Positions 27,927 through 36,600 of a stretch of DNA of 64,000 bases are shown piece after piece (position 1 is the first letter of the stretch; each line of letters begins with the position of its first letter). The stretch is from JANXQG01 sp963709175 (lineage in GTDB: Bacteria; Planctomycetota; Planctomycetia; Pirellulales; Thermoguttaceae). The notes below the pieces were generated by a model. The model saw only the letters and a program-made list of their open reading frames with translations. It had not been told where the DNA came from and searched no databases. The stretch spans positions 1,798,001 to 1,862,000 of the forward strand of contig CAVPVK010000007.1 of assembly GCA_963709175.1 (NCBI GenBank), written 5' to 3'. Position numbers and translations under genes: made by a program.

Positions 27927-29346
27927 CTTCCGCTTTGCCTTCCGAATCCTCGGGGGCTGTTACGAAGTGCGCCGCCTGGTTGACGCCGCCGCCGCCTTCA
28001 CCGCTTACGCCGCTGCCGATCCGAAAGCCGAAGTGACCAGCGAAGCCTACTTGTCGGCTTTCCGCTTCGGCGCTGACTTCGCCGCACACTTGAAGGGGAC
28101 GGGTTCAACGGCCGACTTCGCCGGGCCGTGCTGGTCCCCGTGGCTTTGGTGGGATTTGGATAGCGACGAATTGCAGTATTCCCATAAAGACGCCGGGGCG
28201 CTGGCCGCCTTCCTGGTGGAACGCTACACCGTGGAACCGGGCGCACTGTTGCTTTTCTTTTCCGGCTCGAAAGGCTTTCACGTCGGCTTGCCTACCGCGC
28301 TCTGGAATCCGTCGCCGTCGGCTGACTTTCACCGGACGGCGCGACGCTTCGCCGAACGGCTGGCCGAACTGGCTTCGGTGACGATTGACGCCGGGGTGTA
28401 TGACAAAGTGCGGGCCTTCCGTGCGCCGAACTCTCGGCACGCCAAGACGGGCCTTCACAAGCGCCGGCTGACATTCGACGAACTGCTAGGACCGCTGGCC
28501 GCTATCGTGGAACTGGCCGCGACGCCGGCACCTTTCGACGTGCCGAACGTGACAGGCACCAGCGAAGCCGCCGCCGCCGACTGGCAAGCCGCCGCCGATC
28601 TGGTGGCAAGAGAAGGCGAAGCGAAGGCCGCTCGACGTGCCGCCGGCAACGGCTCGGGGGCGCTGAACAAGGCAACGCTGGCCTTCATTCGGGACGGCGC
28701 AGGAACCGGGGACCGGCACCGGCTCTTGTTTTCTGCCGCTGCGAACCTTGCCGAGTTTCATTGTCCGCTGCCGCTGGCCGTGGCGCTGTTGGAAGAATCG
28801 GCGCTTGACTCGGGGCTGCCGCCGAAAGACGTTCGGCGCGGTATCGAGTGCGGACTGTTGACCGTCGGCACGCCTTCGCCGTCGCCGCTGCCGCAACAGG
28901 ATTCACCAGGGCCGACGCAAGACGCCTTGGACGGCTCGACAGTCAAGGAACCGCCGGAAGCTGCCGCAAGCGAAGCCGGGGGCCTTGCCGTGGAATCCGA
29001 ACCGGCACCGGCCGAACTGACTTCGGCTCTTGCTCGACTCTGGCAATCGACGCCGGCACCGGCACCGAAGGCCGACGGGGGGCACCAGGGCGACGCCGTG
29101 CCGCAAGTGCCGCCGCTCGGGGTGGAATCGTCGCCGGCCGTGGCGCTGCCGCCGGACCCGCCGCCGCTGATACCGTTACCGCCGGGGGCCGTCGGCTCGG
29201 GGCCGCTCGAAAAGCCGTGCCGCTGCGGTTCAAGAGAGTATGCCGACTTCCCTATCGGTGAAGGCCGGACCCGCCGCGACTGCCGCAAGTGCGGGCGCTT
29301 CGTCGGCTGGGGCAAGTGGTATGACGCCGGGGGGCCGACGCCATGA
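27913..29346 (+). CDS. archaeo-eukaryotic-type primase (AEP) of the element
   Basis: 477 residues from the ATG at 27913. The catalytic signature is present: WWDLDSD with the D-x-D metal pair (residues 81 and 83), FFSGSKGFHVGLP (about 115-127) with the S-x-H-type motif, then VTIDAGVYD (third acidic position) and APNSRHAKTGLHKRRL (about 171-186). The C-terminal third is a Pro/Ala-rich linker ending in a four-cysteine zinc ribbon (CRCG ... CRKCG). AEP primases start DNA synthesis in many plasmids and satellites. The stop overlaps the helicase start (ATGA). The linker-plus-ribbon arrangement is unusual. Confidence 0.8.
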   Translation: MTISDFRFAFRILGGCYEVRRLVDAAAAFTAYAAADPKAEVTSEAYLSAFRFGADFAAHLKGTGSTADFAGPCWSPWLWWDLDSDELQYSHKDAGALAAFLVERYTVEPGALLLFFSGSKGFHVGLPTALWNPSPSADFHRTARRFAERLAELASVTIDAGVYDKVRAFRAPNSRHAKTGLHKRRLTFDELLGPLAAIVELAATPAPFDVPNVTGTSEAAAADWQAAADLVAREGEAKAARRAAGNGSGALNKATLAFIRDGAGTGDRHRLLFSAAANLAEFHCPLPLAVALLEESALDSGLPPKDVRRGIECGLLTVGTPSPSPLPQQDSPGPTQDALDGSTVKEPPEAAASEAGGLAVESEPAPAELTSALARLWQSTPAPAPKADGGHQGDAVPQVPPLGVESSPAVALPPDPPPLIPLPPGAVGSGPLEKPCRCGSREYADFPIGEGRTRRDCRKCGRFVGWGKWYDAGGPTP

Positions 29347-30322
29347 AAGCGAAGGCGAACTTCCAAAGCGCCGCCGACTGTTTCGACGGCTGGCGCGATG
29401 ACGTGCTGACCGGCTCGCCGCCGACGTTCTACCCCATAGCTTCGGCCGGGGGGCTGGCACGAATCGAAATCGGGCCGGGGCTGGTGACGCTGTTTGGCGG
29501 GGCACCAGGGGCCGGCAAGACGGCTTTCACCATGCAGGGCGCTGATTGACGCCTTGCGGCTGACGCCGACACTGAAGGCGCTGGTTTGCAATGTCGAAAT
29601 GCCGGCCGCCGTGCTACTCGACAGGCAATTAGCGCGGCTTTCAGGAATCGACTCGACAACGATTCGATACCGCCGCTTCGCCGCCGAACATGGGGACCGG
29701 CTTGACCAGGGGTTGCGAACGCTGGAAACCGTCGCCGAACGGCTGGCCTTCGTCCGGCCGCCGTTCGATCTGGCAAACGTGGCCGCAAGTGCCGACGCCT
29801 TCGGCGCTGACTTGCTGGTGCTTGACTATATCCAGCGAATCGCGCCGCCGGGGCAACACGCCGACAACCGGGCTTCGCGTGAATTCGACAATGGGGTTCT
29901 TGCGGGAATTCGCCGACGCCGGGGTTGCCGTGCTGGTGCTTTCTTCCGTGGGCAGGACGAAGGACACAAAAGGCCGAAGCTCTTACTCAGGGGACGGCTT
30001 GAACCTGGCTTCATTCCGCGAATCGTCGGAACTGGAATTCGGGGCCGATGATGCCTTTATCCTGGTCCCCGATGAAAACGCCGACTATGACACCGTGACG
30101 GTTACGCTTCGGCACCTGAAAGCGCGCCACACGGCACCGAAAGACCTGGTGCTTGAATTCGACCGCCGAACGCAACGCTTCGCCGAAATCGAGAATCCGA
30201 ACGCATGGAACCCTGACGGCGGGCCGGCTCGGGGCAAGCTGCAAAGCGCCTTCATCGCGCTTGGGATTCGACGCCGCCGGCCGACGCCGACGAGGGACCA
30301 GGGGGGCCGCGATGAATTCTGA
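29343..30322 (+). pseudogene. DnaB/RecA-fold replicative helicase (two frame breaks)
   Basis: Three frames in sequence make one protein of about 325 residues. The first has Walker A, GGAPGAGKT (52-60). The second has VCNVEMPAAVLLDRQLARLS and Walker B, DLLVLDYIQRI. The third has STMGFLREFADAGVAVLVLS, GRTKDTKGRSSYSGDGLNLA, FRESSELEFGADDAFILVPD and ends GGRDEF. These match DnaB-like hexameric helicases or RepA-type ATPases. Breaks lie near 29545 (CAG-G-GCG) and near 29876 (TCG-C-GTG); each needs one base removed. With the AEP primase it forms the element's replication core. The end overlaps the next gene by 11 bases. Confidence 0.7.
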
Positions 30323-30752
30323 ACCCCCGATTATCCCCGTAGGGCAGGAACCGCCGCCGCTTCACCGGCTGAACGGCTCGACACCGGCACGCCACCAGGG
30401 CAACGGCAAAGCGAAGGGGCCGGGGCGACGCTCGACAGGGGGCCGCTTCGCCGTGCTGAACACTTTCGCCGACTTCACCCTATCGACGCTCACCCGTGCC
30501 GAAATTGTCGTTTGGCTCTTGCTCTGGCGAGATACCAAGCCGGACGGCACCGCGCACACTTCGCAAGCCGACTTGGCACGCCGGGCCGGGGCGAACCCCT
30601 CGACAGTCAAGCGGGCTGTTGCCGCGCTGGTGAAGGCCGGCTTGCTGGCCGTGGTTTACCGTGGCAGTTTGCGCCGGGGACCGTCGGCTTACCGGGTGCG
30701 GGCGCTCGCTCGGGAACGGGCGACGCCGACACGCTCACCCCCCAAGCGATAG
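30312..30752 (+). CDS. winged-helix replication-initiator-like protein
   Basis: 146 residues. A disordered, basic N-terminus precedes FAVLNTFADFTLSTLTRAEI, VVWLLLWRDTKPDGTAHTSQ and ADLARRAGANPSTVKRAVAA, LVKAGLLAVV, a clear helix_turn_helix_36-type winged helix as in RepA/DnaD-like plasmid initiators. It closes the replication operon and faces a repeat-rich spacer that could be its binding region. An origin-binding role is inferred from domain and position only. Confidence 0.65.
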   Translation: MNSEPPIIPVGQEPPPLHRLNGSTPARHQGNGKAKGPGRRSTGGRFAVLNTFADFTLSTLTRAEIVVWLLLWRDTKPDGTAHTSQADLARRAGANPSTVKRAVAALVKAGLLAVVYRGSLRRGPSAYRVRALARERATPTRSPPKR

Positions 30753-30944
30753 GGGGCATGGGTCGCCCTTAACCGGGTGCATTTCCATGCCGGGAACCGG
30801 GTGCATGGGTGCTGCCCTATCCCATAAGGGACCATTACAAGGGTTCCCATTATGTGCTGCGCACAGGGAACCCAGAAAGAAAGAAAGCGCCGCCGGCACC
30901 GAAGCCGGCTTGACCGGACTGCCGATAAGTGAGATAATGACGTT
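30753..30944. promoter_or_regulatory. repeat-rich spacer, possible origin or operator
   Basis: 192 bases with dense repeats: AACCGGGTGCAT twice (30771-30782, 30795-30806), GCATGGGT twice (30756-30763, 30803-30810), the palindrome GCAT-TTCC-ATGC (30779-30790), and a strong hairpin with arms GGGTTCCC (30841-30848) and GGGAACCC (30866-30873) enclosing TGTG...CACA. Such iterons next to an initiator-like gene and before an XRE regulator are expected for an element origin or a control switch. Confidence 0.5.
30910..30938 (+). promoter_or_regulatory. promoter of XRE regulator, predicts leaderless mRNA
   Basis: TTGACC (30910-30915), a 17-base spacer and GATAAT (30933-30938) fit a housekeeping-sigma promoter well. 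The start point predicted seven bases after the -10 falls on the ATG of the regulator at 30945, so the transcript would have no leader. No ribosome site is seen upstream of that ATG. Confidence 0.55.
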
Positions 30945-31421
30945 ATGAGCAACAGCAAACCGCAACCGACGTTAACCGAAGTGCTACGGGCCGCAATCGA
31001 GCAAAGCGGGTTGACCATTTACCGAATCGGCAAGGCCGCCGAAATTGATACCGCAAGCCTTCGTCGCTTCGCTTCGGGGGCAATGTCCGTCCGGCTCGAC
31101 AAGGCCGACAAGCTGGCCGCATACTTCGGGCTTCGGCTGACGCCGGACCCGGAAGCCGTGCCGCCGACGCCGACGCCGGAAAACCTGGCAAGGCCGACAC
31201 TGGCAAAGCGAAGGGCGAAACGAAAGGCGAAACGAAAGGCGAACTTGACCGGCTCGACACCGGCAAACAGAAAGGCGAAATCATGGCGAGTGTATGCAAA
31301 GACCCCGACGGACGGAAGCGAATCCAATTCACCGGCAAAGACCGGAAGCGCAGCACGATACGCTTGGGGAAAATGGGAATCAAGACGGCACAGGCAATCG
31401 CAAGCAGGGTGGAAGCCTTGA
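30945..31421 (+). CDS. XRE-family regulator of the element
   Basis: 158 residues. The N-terminus is a five-helix XRE/Cro-type HTH (VLRAAIEQSGLTIYRIGKAA, IDTASLRRFASGAMSVRL). The C-terminus is low-complexity and very basic, with a 12-base tandem repeat coding KRKAKRKA (about 31209-31246). The last third overlaps the integrase gene by 139 bases in another frame; this tail is poorly conserved-looking and the true end could be affected by a frame break. Position between the repeat spacer and the integrase suggests a lysogeny-type repressor. Confidence 0.65.
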   Translation: MSNSKPQPTLTEVLRAAIEQSGLTIYRIGKAAEIDTASLRRFASGAMSVRLDKADKLAAYFGLRLTPDPEAVPPTPTPENLARPTLAKRRAKRKAKRKANLTGSTPANRKAKSWRVYAKTPTDGSESNSPAKTGSAARYAWGKWESRRHRQSQAGWKP

Positions 31422-32617
31422 CCGTGGCCGCCGTCGCCAATCTGCCGTGGGATACGGACTTGGCTGCTTGGGTGCGCGACGTTGACGCCGCTCTTTACGG
31501 GAAGCTGCAAGCCGTGGGGCTGGTGCCACCGCGACCGGAGCAAGGCCGGGCCGTTGCGCTGACGCTGGGGCCGTTCCTGGAAAGCTATATCGCCGGACGG
31601 ACGGACGTAAAGCCGCGAACCCGAATCAATCTACGCCAAGCGCAAGGGGACCTGGTGCGGTTCTTCGGCGCTGACAAGCCTATGGACGAAATCACGCTGG
31701 GCGACGCCGACGAATTCCGCCGCGACTTGCTCGGGCGACTCGCCGAAAACACGGCACGCCGGCATTGCGGCCGGGCGAAGCAATTCTTCCGGGCCGCCGT
31801 CCGTAAGGAATTGATTGCCAAGAATCCCTTCGTCGATATGAAGGGTTGCGCCGTGGGGGCCAGTCACCAGGACCGCTTACGCTTCGTCACCAGGGCCGAC
31901 GCCGCAAAGGTGCTTGACGCCTGCATTGACGCGCAATGGCGGCTCTTGTTCGCTCTGGCGCGGTTTGGCGGGCTTCGGACGCCAAGCGAACCGCTCGCCT
32001 TGCGCTGGGCTGACGTGGATTGGGAACGGGACCGAATCACGATTCATTCGCCGAAGACCGAACGGCACGAAGGCGGGGAATCTCGACAGATTCCCATTTT
32101 CCCCGAACTGCGGGGGCCGTTGAACGAAGTTTGGGAGCAAGCCGAACCGGGGGAGGAATTTGTCATTACCCGATACCGGGATTCCGGGGTGAACTTGCGG
32201 ACACAACTGGAAAGGACGATTCGCAAGGCCGGCTTGGAACCGTGGCCGAAGCTCTGGCAGAACCTTCGCGCCACCAGGGAAACCGAACTGGCGGAAAAGC
32301 ACCCGATTCACCTGGTTTGCTACTGGCTTGGCAATTCGGCTCTGGTTGCCAAGAAGCATTACCTTCAGATTCGGGACCAGGACTTCACCGCCGCCGCCAA
32401 TCCGACCGAAACAAGCGGCGCAAAATCCGGCGCACTTCCGGGCGAAACGGTGGCGCAAAATGCGGCGCAGTCACCGGAGGGCAACGATTGTCTACCGTGC
32501 CGAAATGGACGTAACCCCATACAAAGCAAGGGATTTAGTCAACCGGAGGCAATCGCCGTCCTGTCTTGCCTAAATCCCCTAGTGCCCCCTGAAGGACTCG
32601 AACCTTCGACCAGCTGA
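31283..32617 (+). CDS. tyrosine recombinase (integrase)
   Basis: 444 residues. AAAGG lies upstream of the ATG at 31283. A core-binding domain (about 90-190) precedes the catalytic domain: Arg232 in GGLRTPSE, Lys258 in SPKTE, Arg329 in WQNLRATRETEL, and Tyr360 in AKKHYLQI. Two histidines of classical integrases are replaced: HxxR reads QNLR, and LGH reads LGN, as I recall for the common planctomycete integrase branch. The last residues, VPPEGLEPSTS, are encoded by the attachment core and by the tRNA antisense; TGA is inside the tRNA gene. Without the chromosomal junction the frame would not stop there. It catalyses integration into tRNA-Lys. Confidence 0.9.
   Translation: MASVCKDPDGRKRIQFTGKDRKRSTIRLGKMGIKTAQAIASRVEALTVAAVANLPWDTDLAAWVRDVDAALYGKLQAVGLVPPRPEQGRAVALTLGPFLESYIAGRTDVKPRTRINLRQAQGDLVRFFGADKPMDEITLGDADEFRRDLLGRLAENTARRHCGRAKQFFRAAVRKELIAKNPFVDMKGCAVGASHQDRLRFVTRADAAKVLDACIDAQWRLLFALARFGGLRTPSEPLALRWADVDWERDRITIHSPKTERHEGGESRQIPIFPELRGPLNEVWEQAEPGEEFVITRYRDSGVNLRTQLERTIRKAGLEPWPKLWQNLRATRETELAEKHPIHLVCYWLGNSALVAKKHYLQIRDQDFTAAANPTETSGAKSGALPGETVAQNAAQSPEGNDCLPCRNGRNPIQSKGFSQPEAIAVLSCLNPLVPPEGLEPSTS
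32413..32439 (+). repeat. end repeat, right copy (possible integrase arm site)
   Basis: Near-identical to 24393-24419. A further 18-base relative (GGCGCAAAATGCGGCGCA) is at 32452-32469, 35 bases on. Both lie within the 3' coding region of the integrase. Repeats of a short motif near both ends are typical of tyrosine-integrase arm sites. Confidence 0.5.
32452..32469 (+). repeat. third copy of the end-repeat core
   Basis: GGCGCAAAATGCGGCGCA differs by one base from 32417-32434 and by two from 24397-24414. Same orientation as the other two. Spacing of 35 bases from the neighbouring copy is between three and four helical turns. Confidence 0.45.
32581..32603. repeat. right attachment site (attR core), inside tRNA-Lys
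   Basis: Second copy of the 23-bp core. It forms the 3' part of the intact tRNA-Lys gene, so the tRNA stays functional after integration. The integrase frame reads through it antisense to the tRNA. Confidence 0.9.
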
Positions 32618-32655
32618 TTAAGAGTCAGCTGCTCTACCAACTGAGCTAAGGAGGC
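32583..32655 (-). tRNA. tRNA-Lys (anticodon CTT)
   Basis: Reading leftward, GCCTCCT opens a 7-bp acceptor stem that pairs with AGGGGGC, with D-arm TAGCTCAGTTGGTAGAGC, anticodon loop CTCTTAA (anticodon bases 32620-32622) and T-loop GGTTCGAGTCC. The discriminator is A at 32583 and CCA is not encoded. Its 3' 21 bases coincide with the attR core, so integration rebuilds an intact gene. Confidence 0.95.
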
Positions 32656-32684
32656 CCGGCAGCAAATCCAGTCCGGAACGCTCA

Positions 32685-32712
32685 ATTCTACAGGCCCTGA
32701 CGGCCTTTGCAA
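32685..32712 (-). promoter_or_regulatory. probable promoter of tRNA-Lys
   Basis: On the minus strand TTGCAA (32707-32712), 16 bases, then TAGAAT (32685-32690). The predicted start is about 22 bases before the mature tRNA 5' end, a usual leader length. Confidence 0.5.
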
Positions 32713-33687
32713 GTAGTTCTATCGGCTAGAGAGGCGGACGCTCGATAATCCTCGACGAATTATCGTGAATCACCCGGCCGGTTGATCGCGCGGCGTTGGG
32801 GCTCTTGGGTCTTGGGCTGTGGGCCTTCGCAGTTGGATTATCGGACCGTAACCTACGGCGAACGTGGTTTAGGCACTGACACCTGCCGGAGTTATTTTGG
32901 CAAAACAAGCAGTCGCCCGCGCCGGCGCAAAACCGTTTCCAATATTTCCAACACATTTCCTAGTAAGGGCTTAGGAAGAGCGCTATAGAAAATTAACGCT
33001 CGCCACACGTAATTTCAGGGTAGAAACTCGCTATTTGGCAATTCGATCTAGGTAAGCGCCCCGGCCCACCGCGCCGGGCGCAAGGCCCGAGGTACACCCC
33101 CGGGCCGCTCAAAAACCCTGGCCAGCCGGCCGAGCGGTAAGGGAGAGAATATGCGCCCGAGGACTGGCTGCTCCTGCGGAACGGCATACGCTCTTTCACT
33201 CCTATAACGCTCGCGGCTGAAAATGATATTAGCCCGAAACGCATGCGAGGGCCGTAATTCGTTCCTCGCTTGGCCGTCGGGTTAGTATGAAGGGGGTATG
33301 TATTCTTCGCCGAGAAGGAGACCGTTGTGCGCCGCCGGCGCGTCAGGCGCAAGTCTCCAGTAGACAAGGGGTTGCAACGACGGCCTTGGCACCGCGGCGA
33401 AGATTTGTTCCACAACGACGGCGGGCCGAGAAACGACGCTGCCGTTCGACGTAAGATATTTGCTCACAATGGCATACGACGACCGTTTGCGGCTCGGCGG
33501 GGCCTTTTGTTGTGGACAGTGTGTCACTGGGAAATCACCAGGTCTCTCGGCGCAAGTAGTTTGCTGGCATGCTTTTGCGATTTAGCGGTTTTTCGTTGTG
33601 AGTCAGCCCGGCGCAGAACGTTGTGATTCGCACATAGCCAAATAGAGTAGTTCTCATGGAACGGTGTTGGACCGGACCCGAGACCGC
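32713..33687. other. 975-base region without a supported gene
   Basis: Lies between the tRNA promoter and the end of the VIT-vWA gene. Short frames on both strands show no family resemblance. CGATAAT (about 32743-32749) and ATTATCG (about 32759-32765) form a 7-bp inverted repeat. The region is less GC-biased toward coding than its neighbours and may be decayed. Confidence 0.35.
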
Positions 33688-36600
33688 TCAAAACTTTATC
33701 CGCCCGGCAAACATCGAAGCGCGGTCGCGACTCATGTGGACCATCGTCGAACGGCACTGCTCGTTGGGGCGGCCGAACCAGGTAAAGATGTCGACGCGGA
33801 GCGTCAGCGGCGTGGGCAAACCCCCGACATTGCCAAATTCGCTCGTCCGCACGACATACGGCCCGCGAACCGCCTTGCGAAGCAGGTACTCCCGCGGACC
33901 CGCGACGCGCCCGTTCGGTTCGAGCAAACCGCCAATGGCCGTCTGCCCGGCGTTGTCTTCCGCCCGTTGCCCGGTTGGCTCGGCGACGTCCATGCCGACG
34001 CAACCGTTGCCCACCAGCGGAGTGACGACAACGCGAACGTCCACGTCCAAGGGTTTCAGGAGCCGCTGGTCGAGCTTCACCTGTGCCGTGCTCTTCGAGA
34101 GCAGACGATTGAGCTCCATGAGAGCGGGCAGTTCCCATTGACCGTAGCGCAAGTCCCAACGCCGCGTGACGACCTCGCTGAGCAAGTCGGCCGCCCGCTG
34201 ATAGTCGCTGTCCCGACCCGCCGGATGACAGAAAAGGCCACCCAAAGAATAGCCCGAAGGAGCGGGGCCCGAGCCCTTCATGGAAGCGTCCGCGCGTTGG
34301 GTCAGGACCAGGGCCAGATCGCGGTACGATTGCGGATCGTCGGGCCACAAGCTCAGGACCTTCTCCAAAGTGGCAACTGCCAGGTCGAACTCCCCGGCCA
34401 GGGCCAAGCGGTGGCCGAGGATACGGAGCGGCGCCGGATCGTCCCAGTCCATTTCCGCCAGGTTGCTGAGGATCTGTACCGCCATCTCCGAATTATGCTG
34501 CTTGAAGAAGTAGTCGGCGCAGTCAAGGAAGAAGATGGGCGAATTGCCGTACTTGGTCCGATTTTTCATGTATACAGCGAAGGCCGCCTCGCGGGACGCG
34601 GCTCGGAGCTGACTCAGGTAGGGCGCGGCCGGATCCCATTCCTGGGTCACGACGTGCGGCCCCCGCGGCGCCGCCGGACGGGCAATCTCAAAATTCTCCA
34701 CGGCCGAGGTTGTCGGGTTGCCGCCCGCGGCAAAAGGATCATTAGGATTGCTGGGAACCACGCCAGGCGGGCCCATGCCACCACCCATGCCCCCCATCAT
34801 CCCGCCGAAGCCGCCGCCCATGCCGCCGAAGCCACCGCCGCCCATGCCACCCATACCAGCGCCGCCTGCCATCCCACCACCTAGACCGCTTCCGCCGCCC
34901 ATGCCGCCGCCCATGCCGCCGCCCGTCGCGCTGTAAACGCGTCCACCGGGCGGGATCATCAGTGGTGAGAGCGGCACAGGGTTGGTGAAGATCGGCCAAT
35001 CGTGCGAGCGTTTCTCGGCTTTTGGCGGCCAGGGAAAATCGGTCTGCCACCATTTCACGCGGGCTTCCCAGAGTCGGGTCACTTCCTCGATCTTCGTGTC
35101 GCGATCGGTTTCCTGTTGTTTCTCCTGCTGGCCAACCATGCTGCCGATATTGGTCCCGCATGCCCGGTTGACTCTTGGGCGGCTCGATACGGTATTGCAC
35201 GTATTGGCCCAGGTTTTCCAACACCATCAGCGACGTGAAGGGTGTTACCAGCCCGTACTGCTCGGCAAGGGTGACGATCTCGTTCTTGTTCTGCTGAGGA
35301 CAGACCGATAGCTCTTGCAGCTTCTTCTCGGCCCAATAGCGACGCAGAGAATCGCCGTAGACGGCGTGGCGGCGATCGAGCTTGAAACTGCGGTTCCAAT
35401 GATCCACCTGGTCGTAGCGGAGCGCCAGCACGGCCTGCGGGGTTTCGAGCCGACCCACGAGGGTGAGGCGTCCCGCGACGGGCTGTGCATGGGTGGGCAG
35501 CAGGTCGGCGACGCGACCGCGCTCGACGGTCGTGGAGAGCAACGAGCAGCCCGGCCGACGGATGGCGGCGACAATTTCCGTGTCGTTCTGCCGCAGGAGA
35601 TCGAAGTACTGGCCGCCATTGCTAGCGGCAAGTTGGCGGAGCCGGGCAGCATCGGCGCCCGCGTCCGCCGAGATGCAATAAAGCGGTTTTCCGGGCGACG
35701 CCGGCGTGTCGCTGCCGAAGGTCGAAATGCCGTCGCTGAAGAGCAGGGCCATGTCGTAGTAACCTCCCGGAGCCGAAATCGCGCCTAACTGCGTACCGCC
35801 GTCGTACTCGACAGATTCCAGAGCGGTGATCAGTTCGGCGATGTTCGTCCGCGTGATGACAAACCGCCGCGGCGTGGAGAGCTTGTTGCGGAGCAACTGC
35901 AACTCGACTTCCACTTTGCCCGACCCGCCCGAGTCCGGGGCCGTCCAGGACGTCAAGAGCGACTTCACCAGGCCGATCTCCAGCCAGTGGTCCTGGTCAT
36001 CGGTGGACCGCGAGCCGGAGGCGTCCCAATAGAGGGCCACATAAGCGGGCGGCGGATTTCCTTGATCACCCGGTTTCGGCAGCGGTGCGGGGACCCTGTC
36101 TTGAACGGCGAAGTAGACCTCGCCACCGTCGCTCCACTCGACCAGCGGCTCCTGCGTATCCGTTTCCGGCAGCGAGACGACAAGATTCTCGCTGAGCGCG
36201 GCGTCCTTGAGTTTGGTCTCGCCCAGAAAGCCTTCGAGCGACTTGGCGAAGCGGAAATCGCCCAGCGGCGATTGGCGGACTTTGGGTTCCGCCGTCGCTG
36301 CGACGGCCTCGATGCGGAGCGAGAAATCTCGGACCGAGCGACTGAAATCCAACGGCAGGCAGAAGCAACGACCGCCCGGTTCATCGACCAGCTCGCTGAG
36401 GTACCGGACCCTCACGGTCCGTTCGCCGCGAGCGGGGATGGGAAAGACGCGGGTGCGGAACCAGTTCTCACCGCTCCACTCGACCAGCCCGGGATCGACG
36501 CGGCGGTTTTTTTCCGCCTCGAAGACCTCGCGAGCGCGCTGCCGGGGAACGGCCACCCCGTCGACCATTTCGCCGTTGATGTCCAGGGCATAGCCGCTGA

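Larger units (their letters stand above)
24329..32603. mobile_element. integrated satellite-like element in tRNA-Lys
   Basis: An 8.25-kb element lies between two exact 23-bp copies of the tRNA-Lys 3' end. The integrase gene abuts the right copy, next to the intact tRNA. Contents, in order: winged-helix protein, small ORF, P27-type small terminase, HTH protein, AlpA-like regulator, short conserved ORF, DUF669-like protein, AEP primase, DnaB-like helicase, winged-helix initiator-like protein, repeat-rich spacer, XRE regulator, integrase. No head, tail, portal, protease or large-terminase gene is present. Codon use (heavy GCC/CCG/GAA) and very tight gene overlaps differ from the flanks. Integrase, AlpA, primase and small terminase together suggest a phage satellite; a defective prophage is the alternative. 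Confidence 0.85.

Noticed and set aside
31209..31246. Short tandem repeat as a CRISPR or regulatory array
   Set aside because: It is a 12-base coding repeat (KRKA) of about two to three units in the XRE gene; no spacers.
24329..32603. Complete prophage
   Set aside because: At 8.3 kb there is no room for, and no trace of, capsid, portal, tail or lysis genes.
24329..32603. Antiphage defence island in the element
   Set aside because: No restriction-modification, CBASS, retron, TIR, Abi or toxin-antitoxin signature was found among its genes; all recognisable ones are for integration, regulation, replication or packaging.
32713..33687. Short minus-strand frames (up to 140 codons) as genes
   Set aside because: Basic, low-information sequence with no ribosome site, domain or signal peptide.
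34770..34930. GCC-rich tandem repeat as a separate plus-strand proline-rich gene
   Set aside because: It is the complement of the Gly/Met-rich linker of the VIT-vWA protein, which is in frame with TPR and DUF2135-like sequence.
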